Shown: positions 1-11,074 of the stretch, piece by piece | Numbering within the stretch: position 1 is the first letter of the stretch | How the letters are laid out: the number at the start of each line of letters is the position of its first letter | Origin: Bedellia somnulentella | Taxonomy: Eukaryota; Arthropoda; Insecta; Lepidoptera; Bedelliidae | Assembly (NCBI GenBank): GCA_963576735.1 | Contig: OY755177.1 | Span: forward strand, 11,532,001-11,596,000 | Direction of reading: 5' to 3' | DNA length: 64,000 bases | Position numbers and translations under genes: made by a program | Notes under the pieces: model-generated | What the model was told of the DNA's origin: nothing | Databases searched by the model: none | Seen by the model: only the letters and a program-made list of their open reading frames with translations

Positions 1-166
1 ATATGTACTTAAAGACCTCAAAGAAAAAATAAAAACCGATCTGATTGTGAGAAATAAAAAAGTTAACAGTAATGAAAATATAAAATTTGCGAAAAAAAAC
101 GATAACAAAGTTTTAGTTAACTACGAATCTGAAAATGATATTTTTTTTCGAAACTCAAACGCATAA
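1..166 (+). CDS. LINE ORF1, C-terminal end (cut by window edge)
   Basis: Open from base 2 to a TAA at 164-166; Lys/Asn-rich (DLKEKIKTDLIVRNKKVNSN). It overlaps the start of the endonuclease ORF at 135 by about 30 nt in another frame, as ORF1/ORF2 pairs of Jockey/CR1-type LINEs often do. Identity rests on position only. Confidence 0.55.
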   Translation, partial: YVLKDLKEKIKTDLIVRNKKVNSNENIKFAKKNDNKVLVNYESENDIFFRNSNA

Positions 167-1740
167 TTTAACTTTATTTCATCAAAATATTGCAGGATTG
201 TTGAACAAAACTGATCTTATCATAGCTTCGTTATTAGAATTGGAAATAAAACTAAACACGTATATAGATATTATTTGCTTTAGCGAAACTTTCATCAAAC
301 ATGGCTCTTTGCCGAATCTATGTATGAATAACTACACTTTAGCGAGTGCGTTTTGTAGAAGAAATGAAAAAAGAGGAGGGACCTGTATACTAATGAAAAA
401 CAATATCAATTACAAAACAATTCAGTGGATTAATGAGGAATCAGTTGAGAAACACTTTGAATGTTGCTCTGTAGAATTATTAGACTATAAAACCATACTG
501 ATATGCATTTACCGCACACCTAATTCGGTATGCAAAGTTTTACTAAAGTGATGCTGATTCCAAAACCATCTCGAGATATTATGGTTATAAACAATATTTT
601 CTTGAAATTATATCAATTGAAGCTAAGATGACTGTTATTTTATCAAAAAACTGTAACAGTGTTTGACCTTCAATGTTGTTTCAAAGACATACGGTTTTGC
701 AGTTTATTAATAAAATATCGAAAATCATAGGTTTGATAAGTATAATATCGTAATAATTTCATTTGACATTGACATCACAAATTCGTATTATGTTTTGCAA
801 TCAGCAACATTTTTATAAAACATTTCGCTTCATTTGCATGTCGCTACGTGATTTTATCAATCGATGACGTCATAAAGTACAAAAGTTGAACAATCTTTAA
901 AAAATCTTAACTTTACAATTACTCATTTTAAATGGAAAATATTCAAATTAGTCTTTTATTTTCGTATTTACTATCGAATAAAAATATTTAATAAATACCA
1001 AAAAAAACTTTGCATACCGAATTCGACTATCTCAATATTTTTTAGTAAAATTAATTTAATACTTTGCAAACTTAACCGAAATAAATCAAAGAACATAATC
1101 TTATGTGGAGACTGGAATGTCGACATGTTAAAAGAGAGTGTTTGTGCTAGAGAACTAATATCCTTGCTAAATAATTTTAACCTTATTAACCATATTACTC
1201 GCCCTACTAGGAAAAAATCGTGCATTGATCTGATTGTTAGTAATATTCCGAATACATCGGCGGAAATTCATCTTTTATCTTTGTCGGACCATGAAACAGC
1301 GCAAACTGTTACATGTACCCTTCAACAGAAAATGTACGACCAGAAAACTTAATTGGTTATTCAAAAGAATAAGAGATTATTCGGAGGAGAACATTGAAAA
1401 ATTCGTTCAATGTAAGACGTCCTTAAGTTTTAGTGATGTATATGAAAAAAGTAGTTTTAACGAAGCTTTTAACGAATTTCACGACTTAATTAAACTTTTC
1501 TTTGAATTATGTTTCCCGTTGAAAACAGTCCAAATTATACAAAAGGCGATAAAAAACAAATGGTTATCCAAAGGAATTAAACGAAGCTGTATTAAAAAGA
1601 GACAACTACACTTGAAATACATACAAGAGCCGTCGAATAAAAAAATAAATCATTATAATTATATAAAATACAATAAGGTTCTAAAAAAACTGATAGGTAT
1701 TCAACTCAATAGGCTAGGATAGGCTCAACAAATCAGCAAT
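135..1740 (+). pseudogene. CR1/Jockey-type LINE ORF2, endonuclease part, interrupted
   Basis: APE-type endonuclease: the start HQNIAGLLNKTDLI, the SETFI block (about 290), GGTCI, then after the MITE at 526-1019 the block LCGDWNVD (about 1104-1127) and LSDHE (about 1287). Skipping the MITE and one AATT copy leaves the frame intact, so the MITE alone breaks it there. Two further lesions: a frameshift near 1330-1350 and an in-frame TAG at 1720-1722, 6 codons before the ATG at 1741. Confidence 0.85.
526..1019. mobile_element. 494-bp MITE, copy 1, in the LINE endonuclease
   Basis: Terminal inverted repeats CGGTATGCAAAGTTTT / its complement, flanked by AATT on both sides (522-525 and 1020-1023), so a 4-bp target duplication. 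No coding capacity. A second, clearly homologous copy is at 41399-41888 with the same AATT flanks. Confidence 0.88.
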
Positions 1741-3558
1741 ATGAAATACTTACAAAAGGCAAAGAATAAAGGTAAGGCTTCATGGGACTTAATTAAAAAG
1801 AATTCTGAATATGACTACAATAAAAGTAATGACATTAAAGAAATTGAATACAACGGTAAATTAATAAGTAGCCCTACTGACATAGCAAAAACATTTAATA
1901 ATTATTTTACATATTTGACAAATCCATGTGACGCTAGCACTAAAGACATTTATAAAAATATTAATATTTCTCGTAATCTTAATACAATTTTCTTAACTCC
2001 CACCGACCCTCAAGACATATATAAAATTATTAAAAATATGAAAAATACCTCATCTACAGGCTATGATAACATTCCAACCTTTTTAATTAAAATTTGTGCT
2101 AAACAGTTAGCAACACCTCTTAGGTATCTTGTCAACAGCTCGTTTCTGGAAGGTAAATTCCCTGACCGTCTCAAGCAAACTATTATCAAACCTGTTCATA
2201 AATCCGGCGATAAAAATAACTTGCGAAACTATAGGCCTATATCACTAATACCAATATTATCAAAGGTTTTTGAAAAAGCGATGAATGACAAACTAGACAG
2301 CTTTTTAATAAAGAACTCAATTTTAGTACCAAACCAGTTTGGATTTCGTAAGAGGACATCCACATCTACAGCCTGTTTTCATTTAATTAAATATGTAACC
2401 GAAAATTTAGATAAAAAAATACCAGTAGTAGGGTTATTACTAGACATGACAAAAGCTTTTGAGTATGTATTTCATCCAACATTAATGATCAAACTTGATA
2501 TTTATGGTATTCGGGGAAAAGCATATGATTGGATCGAAAGTTACCTACAAAGTCGGCAACAAAGTGTAACAATTAGTAAAGTAGAAGGGCATTATCAAAA
2601 TAGTTACAATTCGGATAATAACCCAGTTAAATATGGAGTGCCACAAGGCAGTATACTCGGACCACTATTGTTTCTGATATATATCAATGATCTGCCTAAT
2701 AGCACAAACAACAGATGCATATTATATGCTGATGACACAACAGTTCTTATAAATTGTGTTAATCTCAATAGTTTTGAGAAAGATATTAACGATTCATTAG
2801 GTAATATCATAAAATGGCTTTATAGAAACAACCTTCATGTTAATCTAACAAAAACTCAATACATTCAATTTCGTACGTATAAGAGACAAGCTCTAAATTT
2901 AAATATACAACACAATGGAAATGATATAAACGAAGTACAAAGTGCTAAATTTCTTGGTTTCCATCTTGATTCATTTTGCAATTGGAAAACACATATTAAT
3001 GAGTTATGTAATAGACTTGATAAGTATGTATACGTACTGTATAGAATAAATTACATCATTTCACAAAAAGCTACCTTAACATGTTACCACGGTTACGTTT
3101 CGTCTCTAATACGTTATGGAATAATACTTTGGGGAAATTCAGTTGAAGCAGATAAGGTTTTCAAAATACAAAAAAAATGCGTGCGAGTTATTTGTAATGC
3201 AGATATGCTAGATTCCTGCGTCCCCTTATTCAAAAGACTCAAAATACTTCCAACGCCTTGCTTGTATATTTACGAGACTTTAATATTTGTAAAAAATAAT
3301 CTTTCACTATTTAAACTAAAAGTTCCAACTAACAGACCTCAACGTGGCAACCACAATGTACAATTGGAATACCCCAATCGGAAATGCTTGGCAATTAGTG
3401 AAAGAAATTGTTACAACATGGCAATAAAATTGTATAATGCACTAAGTGATGACATGAAAAATATGACGCTGAGAGGATTTAAAAATAGACTATTTAATTA
3501 TCTGATTGAAAATTGTTTTTATAAAGTGAATGACTTCTTAAATAATTGTGACATTTAA
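1741..3558 (+). CDS. CR1/Jockey-type LINE reverse transcriptase
   Basis: 605 codons without a stop, same frame as the preceding EN part. RT blocks in order: KPVHKSGDKNNLRNYRPISL, NQFGFRKRTST, motif A LLLDMTKAFEYV (the usual FD is FE), motif B YGVPQGSILGPLLF, motif C ILYADDTTVL, then a C-terminal thumb ending FYKVNDFLNN. Catalytic Asp residues are present. Because of upstream lesions the whole element is not functional. Confidence 0.9.
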   Translation: MKYLQKAKNKGKASWDLIKKNSEYDYNKSNDIKEIEYNGKLISSPTDIAKTFNNYFTYLTNPCDASTKDIYKNINISRNLNTIFLTPTDPQDIYKIIKNMKNTSSTGYDNIPTFLIKICAKQLATPLRYLVNSSFLEGKFPDRLKQTIIKPVHKSGDKNNLRNYRPISLIPILSKVFEKAMNDKLDSFLIKNSILVPNQFGFRKRTSTSTACFHLIKYVTENLDKKIPVVGLLLDMTKAFEYVFHPTLMIKLDIYGIRGKAYDWIESYLQSRQQSVTISKVEGHYQNSYNSDNNPVKYGVPQGSILGPLLFLIYINDLPNSTNNRCILYADDTTVLINCVNLNSFEKDINDSLGNIIKWLYRNNLHVNLTKTQYIQFRTYKRQALNLNIQHNGNDINEVQSAKFLGFHLDSFCNWKTHINELCNRLDKYVYVLYRINYIISQKATLTCYHGYVSSLIRYGIILWGNSVEADKVFKIQKKCVRVICNADMLDSCVPLFKRLKILPTPCLYIYETLIFVKNNLSLFKLKVPTNRPQRGNHNVQLEYPNRKCLAISERNCYNMAIKLYNALSDDMKNMTLRGFKNRLFNYLIENCFYKVNDFLNNCDI

Positions 3559-3839
3559 AAAAATATAGGCACATGACATTTTATTAATAATATCCTCTTT
3601 TTATTATTTATACTTATTGACAAAGCATGTGAATTGAATGTTTGTTTGTTTCGTCTTTTTAATACAATAATTTCAAATTCAATTGTTAAATATTTTTTAT
3701 ATGTGTCATATAAATGTAAAACCATATTACAACTTAATATTTACACGCCGGTCTTTGGCAGAACATGTAAAGCACGTATATAATTTATTTGTCAACCATT
3801 CTACTCATGTTTCTTGTAAATAAATGCATTTTTTTTTTC
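3559..3839 (+). other. Probable 3' UTR of the first LINE
   Basis: AT-rich sequence after the RT stop, ending with AATAAATGCA followed by a T-run near 3820-3839. No other feature seen. Confidence 0.45.
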
Positions 3840-3960
3840 ATACATACATATATTGATACATACATACACATTTTCACACCTTTAGTTCCCATTGGGATAG
3901 CTAGACTATTGAGCGCCACTTTGTACGTTCCTGGAAAATCTCTCCAGTTTCATTATATAA
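3840..3960 (-). mobile_element. RTE-type LINE 3'-end fragment
   Basis: Minus-strand match to the RTE 3' end seen at 35661 and 43565: CATACATAC tail, then GTTCCCATTGGGATAG and the CACTTTGTACG block. About 120 bp, diverged. Confidence 0.6.
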
Positions 3961-4312
3961 ATATTTAATATGTCTATTTCTGTTTTTTATATATTTATAT
4001 ATATTTGACATATGCTAATTATGCATTTCATTAATGATACTGTTTATATATATTGCAAATACAAGTGGTATATAAATAAGTAAGTTTTTAATAAGTGTTA
4101 ATTTTGTTTTATTCTTTTTGTATTATTATTTCAAAAAATATTTTTATAAATTTAAATCCGTAACACCCTTCAAAGGTGCTGACTGAAAACCAGTGTTGTG
4201 AGGTTTCACTCACAACAATAATGCTGAGGCAGTCACCAGTTCATTGCTACGCAGGCATTTAAGTACGAGAAACTTTTGATGGATATCTCATTTAAGTACA
4301 AGCAATATTATT
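3961..4312. other. Unassigned AT-rich stretch
   Basis: Low-complexity AT sequence and a short block at 4160-4270 with nothing I can identify. No ORF of note. Confidence 0.4.
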
Positions 4313-5085
4313 TCAAACTTCAAACTTCAAATCTTTATTGCTTCATTGTGGTAGATTAAGATGTTACAAATATTAATTAAGTTCCGACAAAGAACCCTGT
4401 TAGGGCACTGCAATATCTTATAACTATCTTAAAATTAACATACAGTTTACAGTACAGAATTTAAAAGAAAACTTAATGATAATAAGAACATTTTAAGAGA
4501 CTAGAATAATGAATAATAATAATAAATCAATTTAGTAATCTTCTTTCTTAGCTTAATAATATATTTTTCTTAGTGTCTAAATGAGATCTTTAAGATGCTA
4601 ACTTATAGGTTTACTTATGATAAATTATAATATTGGTAACGAAGATTTTAAACTATGCAGACAGGAATGTTTATTGAGGTAGGCAGGTAATAGAAGGATG
4701 AAGAGATGGAAATGTGAAAGGGTTGTAGGATTTATTTTAAAACAGATATTCATCCAAAAATTCTTCAACCTTATAGTAAGCTTTTTGTAATAATAGAGTT
4801 TTTAGTTTTTTTATAAATGCCTGTTCGTTTGTAATATTTTTATAGCTATCTGGTAGTTTATTATATATTTTTATAGACATTATATATGTATTTGATGACA
4901 TTTCAAATGTATATCTGTGTTTAATGTGCTGTATTCTATTGTTGATCTTCTTTTCCTTTGTCTTTGTAATATTTATATTATTTTTTATGAAATTTACGTT
5001 TACTTTCTTTATGTTGATTGTTAAGTGTTTCTTAATGTATGTGAGTGTAACTGTGCTTTTCTTTGTATGTAGCAATGAATAAATG

Positions 5086-5109
5086 TTTTCTTTCTTTCTT
5101 TCTTTCTTT
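5086..5109. repeat. (TTTC)n microsatellite
   Basis: TTTC repeated about five times, at the point where the Jockey RT palm is lost. Possible slippage or deletion site. Confidence 0.8.
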
Positions 5110-5918
5110 GGTGTAAACAATATACAATGTCGGCCCTAGGACTGATCCTTGCGGTAGAATCGTTTATTTTAACATAAAATGACCTATGTTCAATGTATGA
5201 TTTCAGTAGTAGTAGGGTCTTCTTGAGTTTATATAGTAGGCCATTATGCCAAACTTTATCAAACGCCTGATGCACATCCAGAAATACACCACAGCAATAA
5301 AGCTTTTTTTCCAGGGCATTTCTCACTTTTTCACAAACTCTGTGTACTTGTTCCATTGTCGAATGGTTGCTTCTGAATCCGAATTCATGTTTTGGGATTA
5401 GTTTCTTCTCTGCCATACAAGTTTTTTACCGCACAGAGAGTTCCTTATCGAAGACTTTTGAGAGGTCTGGCAGTAGACTGATTGGTCGGTAGGAAGACGT
5501 AAGATGTGGGGGTTTGCCTGCCTTGAGTACCATTGTTATATGCTGTTGAAAATAATAGTTACGAGGGTTATAACTTTTTTTGCCATTTCTCATAATACTT
5601 CAGCGGTTATCAGTTCAAAACCTGGCGCCTTCTTTAATTGTAGATTCTGGATATTCCTACGTACCTCAGAAGAGGTACAGGCTGTCATAGAAGGACTGAG
5701 TTGTAGATCACTTGCCAGATAGTTGCTGACTTCTTCATCTTCAGTGTCTGATCCGAGGTCCTCATTAGGTTTAAACACATTTTTCAGAAACGCCGCGTAA
5801 GCTTCAGCTCTCTCTGTGTGGTCCTCGGTACTGAACAAGTTGGGGCTTTAGTGTGGATTTAACGGTTTTCCATAGAGAATATTCATTATCGCACATTGGG
5901 TTTAAAGACTCTAATTTT

Positions 5919-6105
5919 TGTTGGAGTGTATCGATCGGTGTATTCGTACAAAACGGCGATAGGCCTGCCCCCTATCACGTGAGTACACTGTCTAAGCAAA
6001 ACGTGGGTACCTACTCTGGAAACTAGATGGCGCTTGCCATGTGAGTTCAGAAGTATTGGTACCTCTGCCAACCCCTTCGGGGATAAACGGCGTGAACGTT
6101 TATGT
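5919..6105 (+). mobile_element. tRNA-SINE (family 1), 3' part
   Basis: Matches full copies at 42187 and 58490 from CCTATCACGTGAG to GGCGTGAACGTTTATG. It lacks the tRNA head. Directly followed by a second 3' part. Confidence 0.75.
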
Positions 6106-6119
6106 TATGTTTTTATGTA

Positions 6120-6275
6120 TCGTTCAGTGAGTACACTGTCCATGCAAAACGTGGGTACTCTGAACACCAGGTGACAAAGTCACGTGATGTTCAGAAGTAT
6201 TAGTACCTCTGCCAACCCCTTCGGGGATATTCGGCGTGAACGTTTATGTTATATGTTTATGTTTATGTATCGTTC
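6120..6275 (+). mobile_element. tRNA-SINE (family 1), second 3' part in tandem
   Basis: Begins CGTTCAGTGAGTACACTG and repeats the tail module of the preceding copy, ending in an ATGTTT-rich tail. It is the better preserved of the two. Confidence 0.75.
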
Positions 6276-7014
6276 TCTATTTCGACTAGAAAGTCTCTTA
6301 ACTTGGCTGCAGCTTTGTTAAAAGCCTTTTTGTGATCTGAATGTCTGCTGGTGTGCCATTGCCTTCGGAGTCGTCTTTTTCCAATACCTTTGTTCTCACT
6401 TCTTGAGGTATGTTGTACCGACTCTCATTTTTTATGTGTCTCTCTCTAGTGGCTGAAGTTTTTAGCCAAGCTGACTTTTGTATGATGTTAGTCAGATAGT
6501 TAGCTGCAGTTTCAATATCCTCTTCGGTTTTTAGGGAGATGTTGTAGTTGGTATAATCTTTTAGATATTGACGATACGAATCCCAATCTGTTTTGTAATT
6601 GCATAAGTGTGGACATTTTGCTTTCTGTATAACAGATGTGCATATAGTAGCAATTACTGGTGTATGATCCGAAGAGCTATCGTAGCGTCCTTCAACTTCA
6701 AGGTAGTAGGTTGATATGCCTTTATATACGAAAAAGTCTAGAAGATCTGGCAGTTTATTAGGGTCAGTAGGCTAATAAGTATGTTGGCAGGTTGTTAGAA
6801 CACTTAATTTATTTCTGTTCAAACTTTCTTTCAGGTTTTTTCCCCTTGTTAGTGTAAGTCTTGAACCCCAGTAAGTGCTTTTGCAATTCAATTGCAGGCA
6901 ATGGCACACCAGCAGACATTCAGATCACAAAAAGGCTTTTAACAAAGCTGCAGCCAAGTTAAGAGACTTTCTAGTCGAAAAAGAGAACGATACATAAACA
7001 TATAACATAAACGT
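6237..7014. repeat. Inverted duplication inside the Jockey LINE
   Basis: Arms 6237-6366 and 6893-7014 are near-identical reverse complements, about 120 bp each, including the SINE tail (ATGTTATATG) and LINE sequence (GACTAGAAAGTCTCTTAACT). The spacer is about 530 bp. Confidence 0.85.
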
Positions 7015-7509
7015 CTCTGTCTATATATCTGTTCCCCAGCGACCGGAAGAACTGGTCAAAGTCTGTGTCCGAGAGGTCTGGTTGTCGATTTTTCTTTGGT
7101 GGGCAATATAATATATAGATGACACTGTAAGCTGCCCCCATCGATCTTCAATCGCAATGGATGTAGCTTGTATTTCAGTTGTTCGATATTCAGGAAGCAA
7201 TTGATGCTTAATGTTGTTCCTTACTATAATAGCAGTACCTGCATGTGGGATTCAGATATTAATAATACATCCAAATGGTGCATTTTCATCAAAACATCAC
7301 CTTCTACTCGTAGCTGACTGTTTGATAATCCATTTGCGTTCCAAGTTGCTATTATGAGAGATGCCATTAATGGATCAATTTTGTAACTAGCGTGGTCAGA
7401 AGACTCATCAACGAGCCCATCTGGTCTAGTAGTTTGTCTAGCTTTTCAGCTTGTTTGGAGAGAATTTCTTCTAAATTTATTGGGGCGTTTTGTTCGTCTT
7501 TATTGACTG

Positions 7510-7986
7510 CTATTGTTGCGTAGGTGCGATGTGGTTTCTCGTTCTTACTCGGAGCTGGAATGTTGTAGGTACTAGCTGGTATTTTTGGAGCCTGGGTATC
7601 ATACGGTTTATTGGTATTTTTTGGTGTGGTTTCACTGTAGTTTTACGCTTTAGTATTTGCAGGAATACTTTACAGCCCTTGTAGTTAGCCGGGTGATCTT
7701 GAAGGCAGAGGGGCGCATGTAGCTGGTGTGTTTCTTTCCTTTTTGGGGCATTCTGTAGTATTATGATTTTCTGCACACCTGACACATCGATAGGGACGCA
7801 TACTGTTGTTTCTTGTATGTCCATATTGTTGACAACGCTTGCATGGCTGTATAACTTTTTATGAATTGGGTCTCTTATGGTAATGCTGGTATGGTAGATA
7901 TACTTCAGCTTCTTTACATCACTATTGTTGGGACTCGGTTCAAGGTTTACAAACCATGTAATGGAATTATATTCAAACCGGATCAC
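7510..7986 (-). pseudogene. Jockey ORF1 (gag-like) fragment
   Basis: 158 open codons. Contains VKKLKYIYHTSITIRDPIHK and the knuckle-like stretch HAPLCLQDHPANYKGC typical of Jockey ORF1 proteins; the cysteine pattern is partly degraded. Precedes the EN start in the expected order. Confidence 0.7.
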
Positions 7987-8149
7987 CTTAAACTTTATTA
8001 CCAGTGCTACTTTATTACCAGTGCTCTCAATTGATTAGTTTATTTCAAGTTGAACTCTTGCCTCTTAAAATCGAGGATCTAATATAATATAATTTAATTC
8101 ATTTAATAAAGCAATATTTCTGAATCACACTATTTTCACACTCTATTGC

Positions 8150-8275
8150 ACAACATTACATTACAAGTACTTCAGAGGATCTCATTTCCACTTTTTGGTT
8201 CTTTGCTAAGAACTTCTCTGTGATGGACCTTAAGGAGAAGACATGATTCATACATCCAATTCTCTTTCTAAATAG
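8150..8275 (-). mobile_element. RTE-type LINE fragment, inverted 5' part
   Basis: Minus-strand RTE sequence (GGTTCTTTGCTAAGAACTTC, as in 15723-15745) next to a plus-strand RTE 3' part starting near 8278. Consistent with a 5' inversion. Confidence 0.6.
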
Positions 8276-8277
8276 TG

Positions 8278-8612
8278 TGATTCGTTAACGGTGAGGTGTG
8301 ATAGATGGCGTATTTCGCATGATAGAGAAAGGAATGTCAAGGTGGTTTAGGCACATAAAGAGGATGGATGAAAGTGAAGTGGCTAAAGAGATTTATAATG
8401 CCAATATGGATGGTGTTGTTAAAAGAGGACGGCCACGTAAGACGTTTGAAAACCAAATCGAAAAAGTTCTGACGAATGCGAAAGTCCGAATTGAAAACAA
8501 TGAAAGAGCATGTATGAGAAGAATGTGACATAACCGAGAGGGATTTTTCAGCGGCGTACAAAGTGGCAATGGATATTCTACCTACCCCAATAGGAACAAC
8601 GGCGTGAGTGTA
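8278..8612 (+). mobile_element. RTE-type LINE 3' fragment
   Basis: Encodes the C-terminal block RWFRHIKRMDESEVAKEIYN, GVVKRGRPRKTFENQIEKVL and KRACM-like end, then CCCCAATAGGAACAACGGCG and a short GTGAGTGTAAGTA tail. Confidence 0.8.
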
Positions 8613-8797
8613 AGTAAAATTTGTGAATGGTCTTGTAGAGAATATAAGTTATCGTACGTCTTGTTACTGCCCTTTATGCTACCATATTTCGATATGAACG
8701 TCTACAAAAACTTATGCCGAAACCCTTATGCTAGAGGTGTCAGCAGAGAAAAGCAGTGAAGCAGACCTAAAGAGTATCAGTAACTAGAAAATTCTAT

Positions 8798-9482
8798 TGT
8801 TCACGCCGTTTATCGCCGAAGGTGTTGGCAGAGTTACTAATACTTCTGAACATCACCCATTGTCACATGGTGTTTAGAGTACCCCACATTTTGCTTGGAC
8901 TGTAATAATAGGCTGTTTGACTGTAATAAAAATAAACATTTCTTTTATTTCATTAGTCTTAATATTTATTTTTTGGAGCAATATGTAATAATGCGAGACA
9001 AAAATATTGCATTATTTCACTAAAATCCGTCTTCGAAAATAAGTATTTTTGATGCAACTGTTACGTGACTAAAAAACGACCGTGATTGGCTATTTCTATA
9101 ATGACGTAGATTGCGCATAAACTGACTGTGTATCGCTTCGCTCATTGGTGTTTAATGCGGAATTGACGTCACTTGTGCTACAGCCGCCATATTACTTAAA
9201 GTCGCGTTTTCGCGGCACATTTGAATATTGCATTTTCTTTTTCGATTTTTTAATAAAATAGCTAAACTGAAGACAGAAAAATATTTTTTAGGGCTCCTTA
9301 TAAACAAATTAACACCGTAAGATAGTTTTCAAAACTTAGTCAAATAGCCTATTTTGTACTCACTCTCGCCTAACGCCGTTTTGTACGAATACACTGTCAC
9401 ATGACTAAGTACAACCATGTGGGTTTCCTCACGATGTTTTCCCTCACCGTTAACAACCATGACAAATTAACCACACATGACT
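8798..9482 (-). mobile_element. tRNA-SINE (family 1) split by a MITE
   Basis: Two halves of one minus-strand SINE: 8798-8906 (tail, CACGCCGTTTATC...) and 9354-9482 (CGCCGTTTTGTACGAATACA to AACCATGACAAATTAACC). They are separated by a 447-bp insertion. Confidence 0.75.
8907..9353. mobile_element. MITE inside a SINE
   Basis: Inverted ends AATAGGCTGTTTGACT / AGTCAAATAGCCTATT. TGTA-like duplication of SINE sequence on both sides. The interior is non-coding; it contains an ordinary-looking GTGATTGGCT block. Boundary precision is a few bases. Confidence 0.7.
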
Positions 9483-9553
9483 TATATATTACACTATAAT
9501 ATATTCTGAACAAAATGCAACCGAGTACACAGCTATTTGTTATTTTTATATTT

Positions 9554-9799
9554 TACATACATACATATACTCACGGCTATAAATCCTTAGAAGGGGTAGC
9601 CAGAGCTAAGGAATTAGAAATTTCTCAGCCACTTTTGGAAAGATGAGTGGGGAAAAGATGGTAAAACAAAGGTTTTTGGTGATGGGTCTCCATCGCATCG
9701 CCCAAAAATCCCTTAAAAGCCCCAATACCGTTAGTCGCCTCTTACGTACACCCACCGGAAGAAATGGGGTAGTGCTATTCTAAGCCGGCACTACACAGC
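9554..9799 (-). mobile_element. Family-2 SINE, near full length
   Basis: Core read on the plus strand of other copies: TAGTGCCGGCTTAGAATAGC at one end, GCGATGCGGTTGGAGACCCA inside, and the tail GTGAGTATATGTATGTA. Here it is reversed. It has no obvious tRNA head. Confidence 0.85.
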
Positions 9800-9967
9800 C
9801 AATTTTTATATTTTCTGGATAATATTTAAATACCTACGCTATCACACCTCATGAAAATGAAAGTAGACAAATTTGCATTTTTTTTAATATGACCTTTGAC
9901 GGAGTAATCATGTTACATACATACAAAAATAAAATAACATACAATCAAATTGAGTACCTCATTTTTT

Positions 9968-10072
9968 TATGTCAGTCGATAAGACAAATTGGTGTAGACT
10001 TGACCCGGGATTTGGTCTCTTATCATCTGCACGATAAGCGGTGTTCTAACCACTGAGCTATCACGGTTGTCG
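9968..10072 (-). mobile_element. tRNA-derived head of family-1 SINE
   Basis: Reverse strand reads CGTGATAGCTCAGTGGTTAG (box A) and AAATCCCGGGTC near a degraded box B, then ACACCAATTTGTC as in the full copies. Body and tail absent. Confidence 0.7.
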
Positions 10073-10173
10073 GTAATTAGAAATGCATCTACAATAACCC
10101 GCATTTAAAAAGACTCGACGAAATAGTCGATATCAACAACAAACATTCAAAAAAATATTGCGATGTTCTTATA

Positions 10174-10392
10174 GTACCTTTCTACCGATGGGTGTCGTAA
10201 GAGGCGACTAAGGGTATTGGGGCTTTTTATTGGATTTTTGGGCGATGCGGTTGGAGACCCATCACCAAAAACCTTTATTTATTTATACCATCTTTTCCCC
10301 ACTCAACTTCCAAAAGTGGCTGAGGAATTTATAATTCCTTAGCTCTGATTACCCCTTCTAGGGAAATATAGCCATGAGTATATGTGTGTATG
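10174..10392 (+). mobile_element. Family-2 SINE, 5' truncated
   Basis: Starts at CTACCGATGGGTGTCGTAAG and ends in a TGAGTATATGTGTGTATG tail. The foldback element begins 6 bp further on. Confidence 0.8.
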
Positions 10393-10679
10393 TTCTTATA
10401 GTATTAGATCCCGCTGCTAAATCTCTACGTTCATAACGTATTGAGTCAAACACACATTTTAACATAAGTTTATGAATAGGAGAATACACTGACAAGACGC
10501 AGCCAGGCAAAAGTGGCCGCAAGTAATTTTAATTTAATTAATGTTTTTTATTTTTCGAAGACAAATTTCGTTCACTTGTTATCGAAATATAATAACATCC
10601 CCATTATAGCAATGTATATAAAGAATATAAAAATCCATATGTGCCGTTGCAAATTCGGCCGCAACTACCTCGCAGCCAG

Positions 10680-10823
10680 CCCCCGTAGCATGAGGCGTGT
10701 GAGTGCTAGTATATCATTTGAGAAGTGAGATACTGACTTATTGACTGATTTTGTATGAGCAATCTGTCAGTTTCTCACTTCTCATGTGACATACGCGCTC
10801 TCATAAGCCTCATGCTACTAGTA
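10680..10823. mobile_element. 144-bp MITE in the left foldback arm
   Basis: Inverted ends around TAGCATGAGGC / GCCTCATGCTA, with a second internal inverted pair GAGAAGTGAGA / TCTCACTTCTC. CAG flanks both sides (10677-10679, 10824-10826). The other arm reads straight through this point. A related piece lies at 63240-63290. Confidence 0.8.
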
Positions 10824-11074
10824 CAGGTGTAAGTCTAAGTAGGTTATGTTTTGGTGTGTTTTGTACGTTCATAAGTTAAACGCATATTTCTTATAAGAAA
10901 TTAAAGCTATTTTTTTCCTAATATGATAATACATAGCTGCCTGTGAAAAAGTGGCCGCAATTTAGGGTTGCCATCTGTTAAAAACGCGATATATCCAAAT
11001 ATATTTCACAAACTATGCTATTGTTTCTGTTTATATTTTATGACTTATATAATAACTATATTTATATCTTTAAA

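Larger units (their letters stand above)
4313..8040 (-). mobile_element. Decayed Jockey-clade LINE with insertions
   Basis: Read on the minus strand: ORF1 with zinc-knuckle-like NYKGC (7986-7510), endonuclease start TWNANGLSNSQLRVEG (about 7360-7310), RT block LQLKKAPGFELIT (about 5610), RT with FGFRSNHSTMEQVHRV and motif A FLDVHQAFDKVWHNG (5416-5135), C-terminal IYNKLPDSYKNIT to the stop at 4737, then a 3' end with AATAAA and a repeated GAAGTTT tail (4313-4338). The RT jumps from before motif C into a (TTTC)n tract, so the YADD region is gone. SINE pieces (5919-6275) and an inverted duplication disrupt it. Confidence 0.8.
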
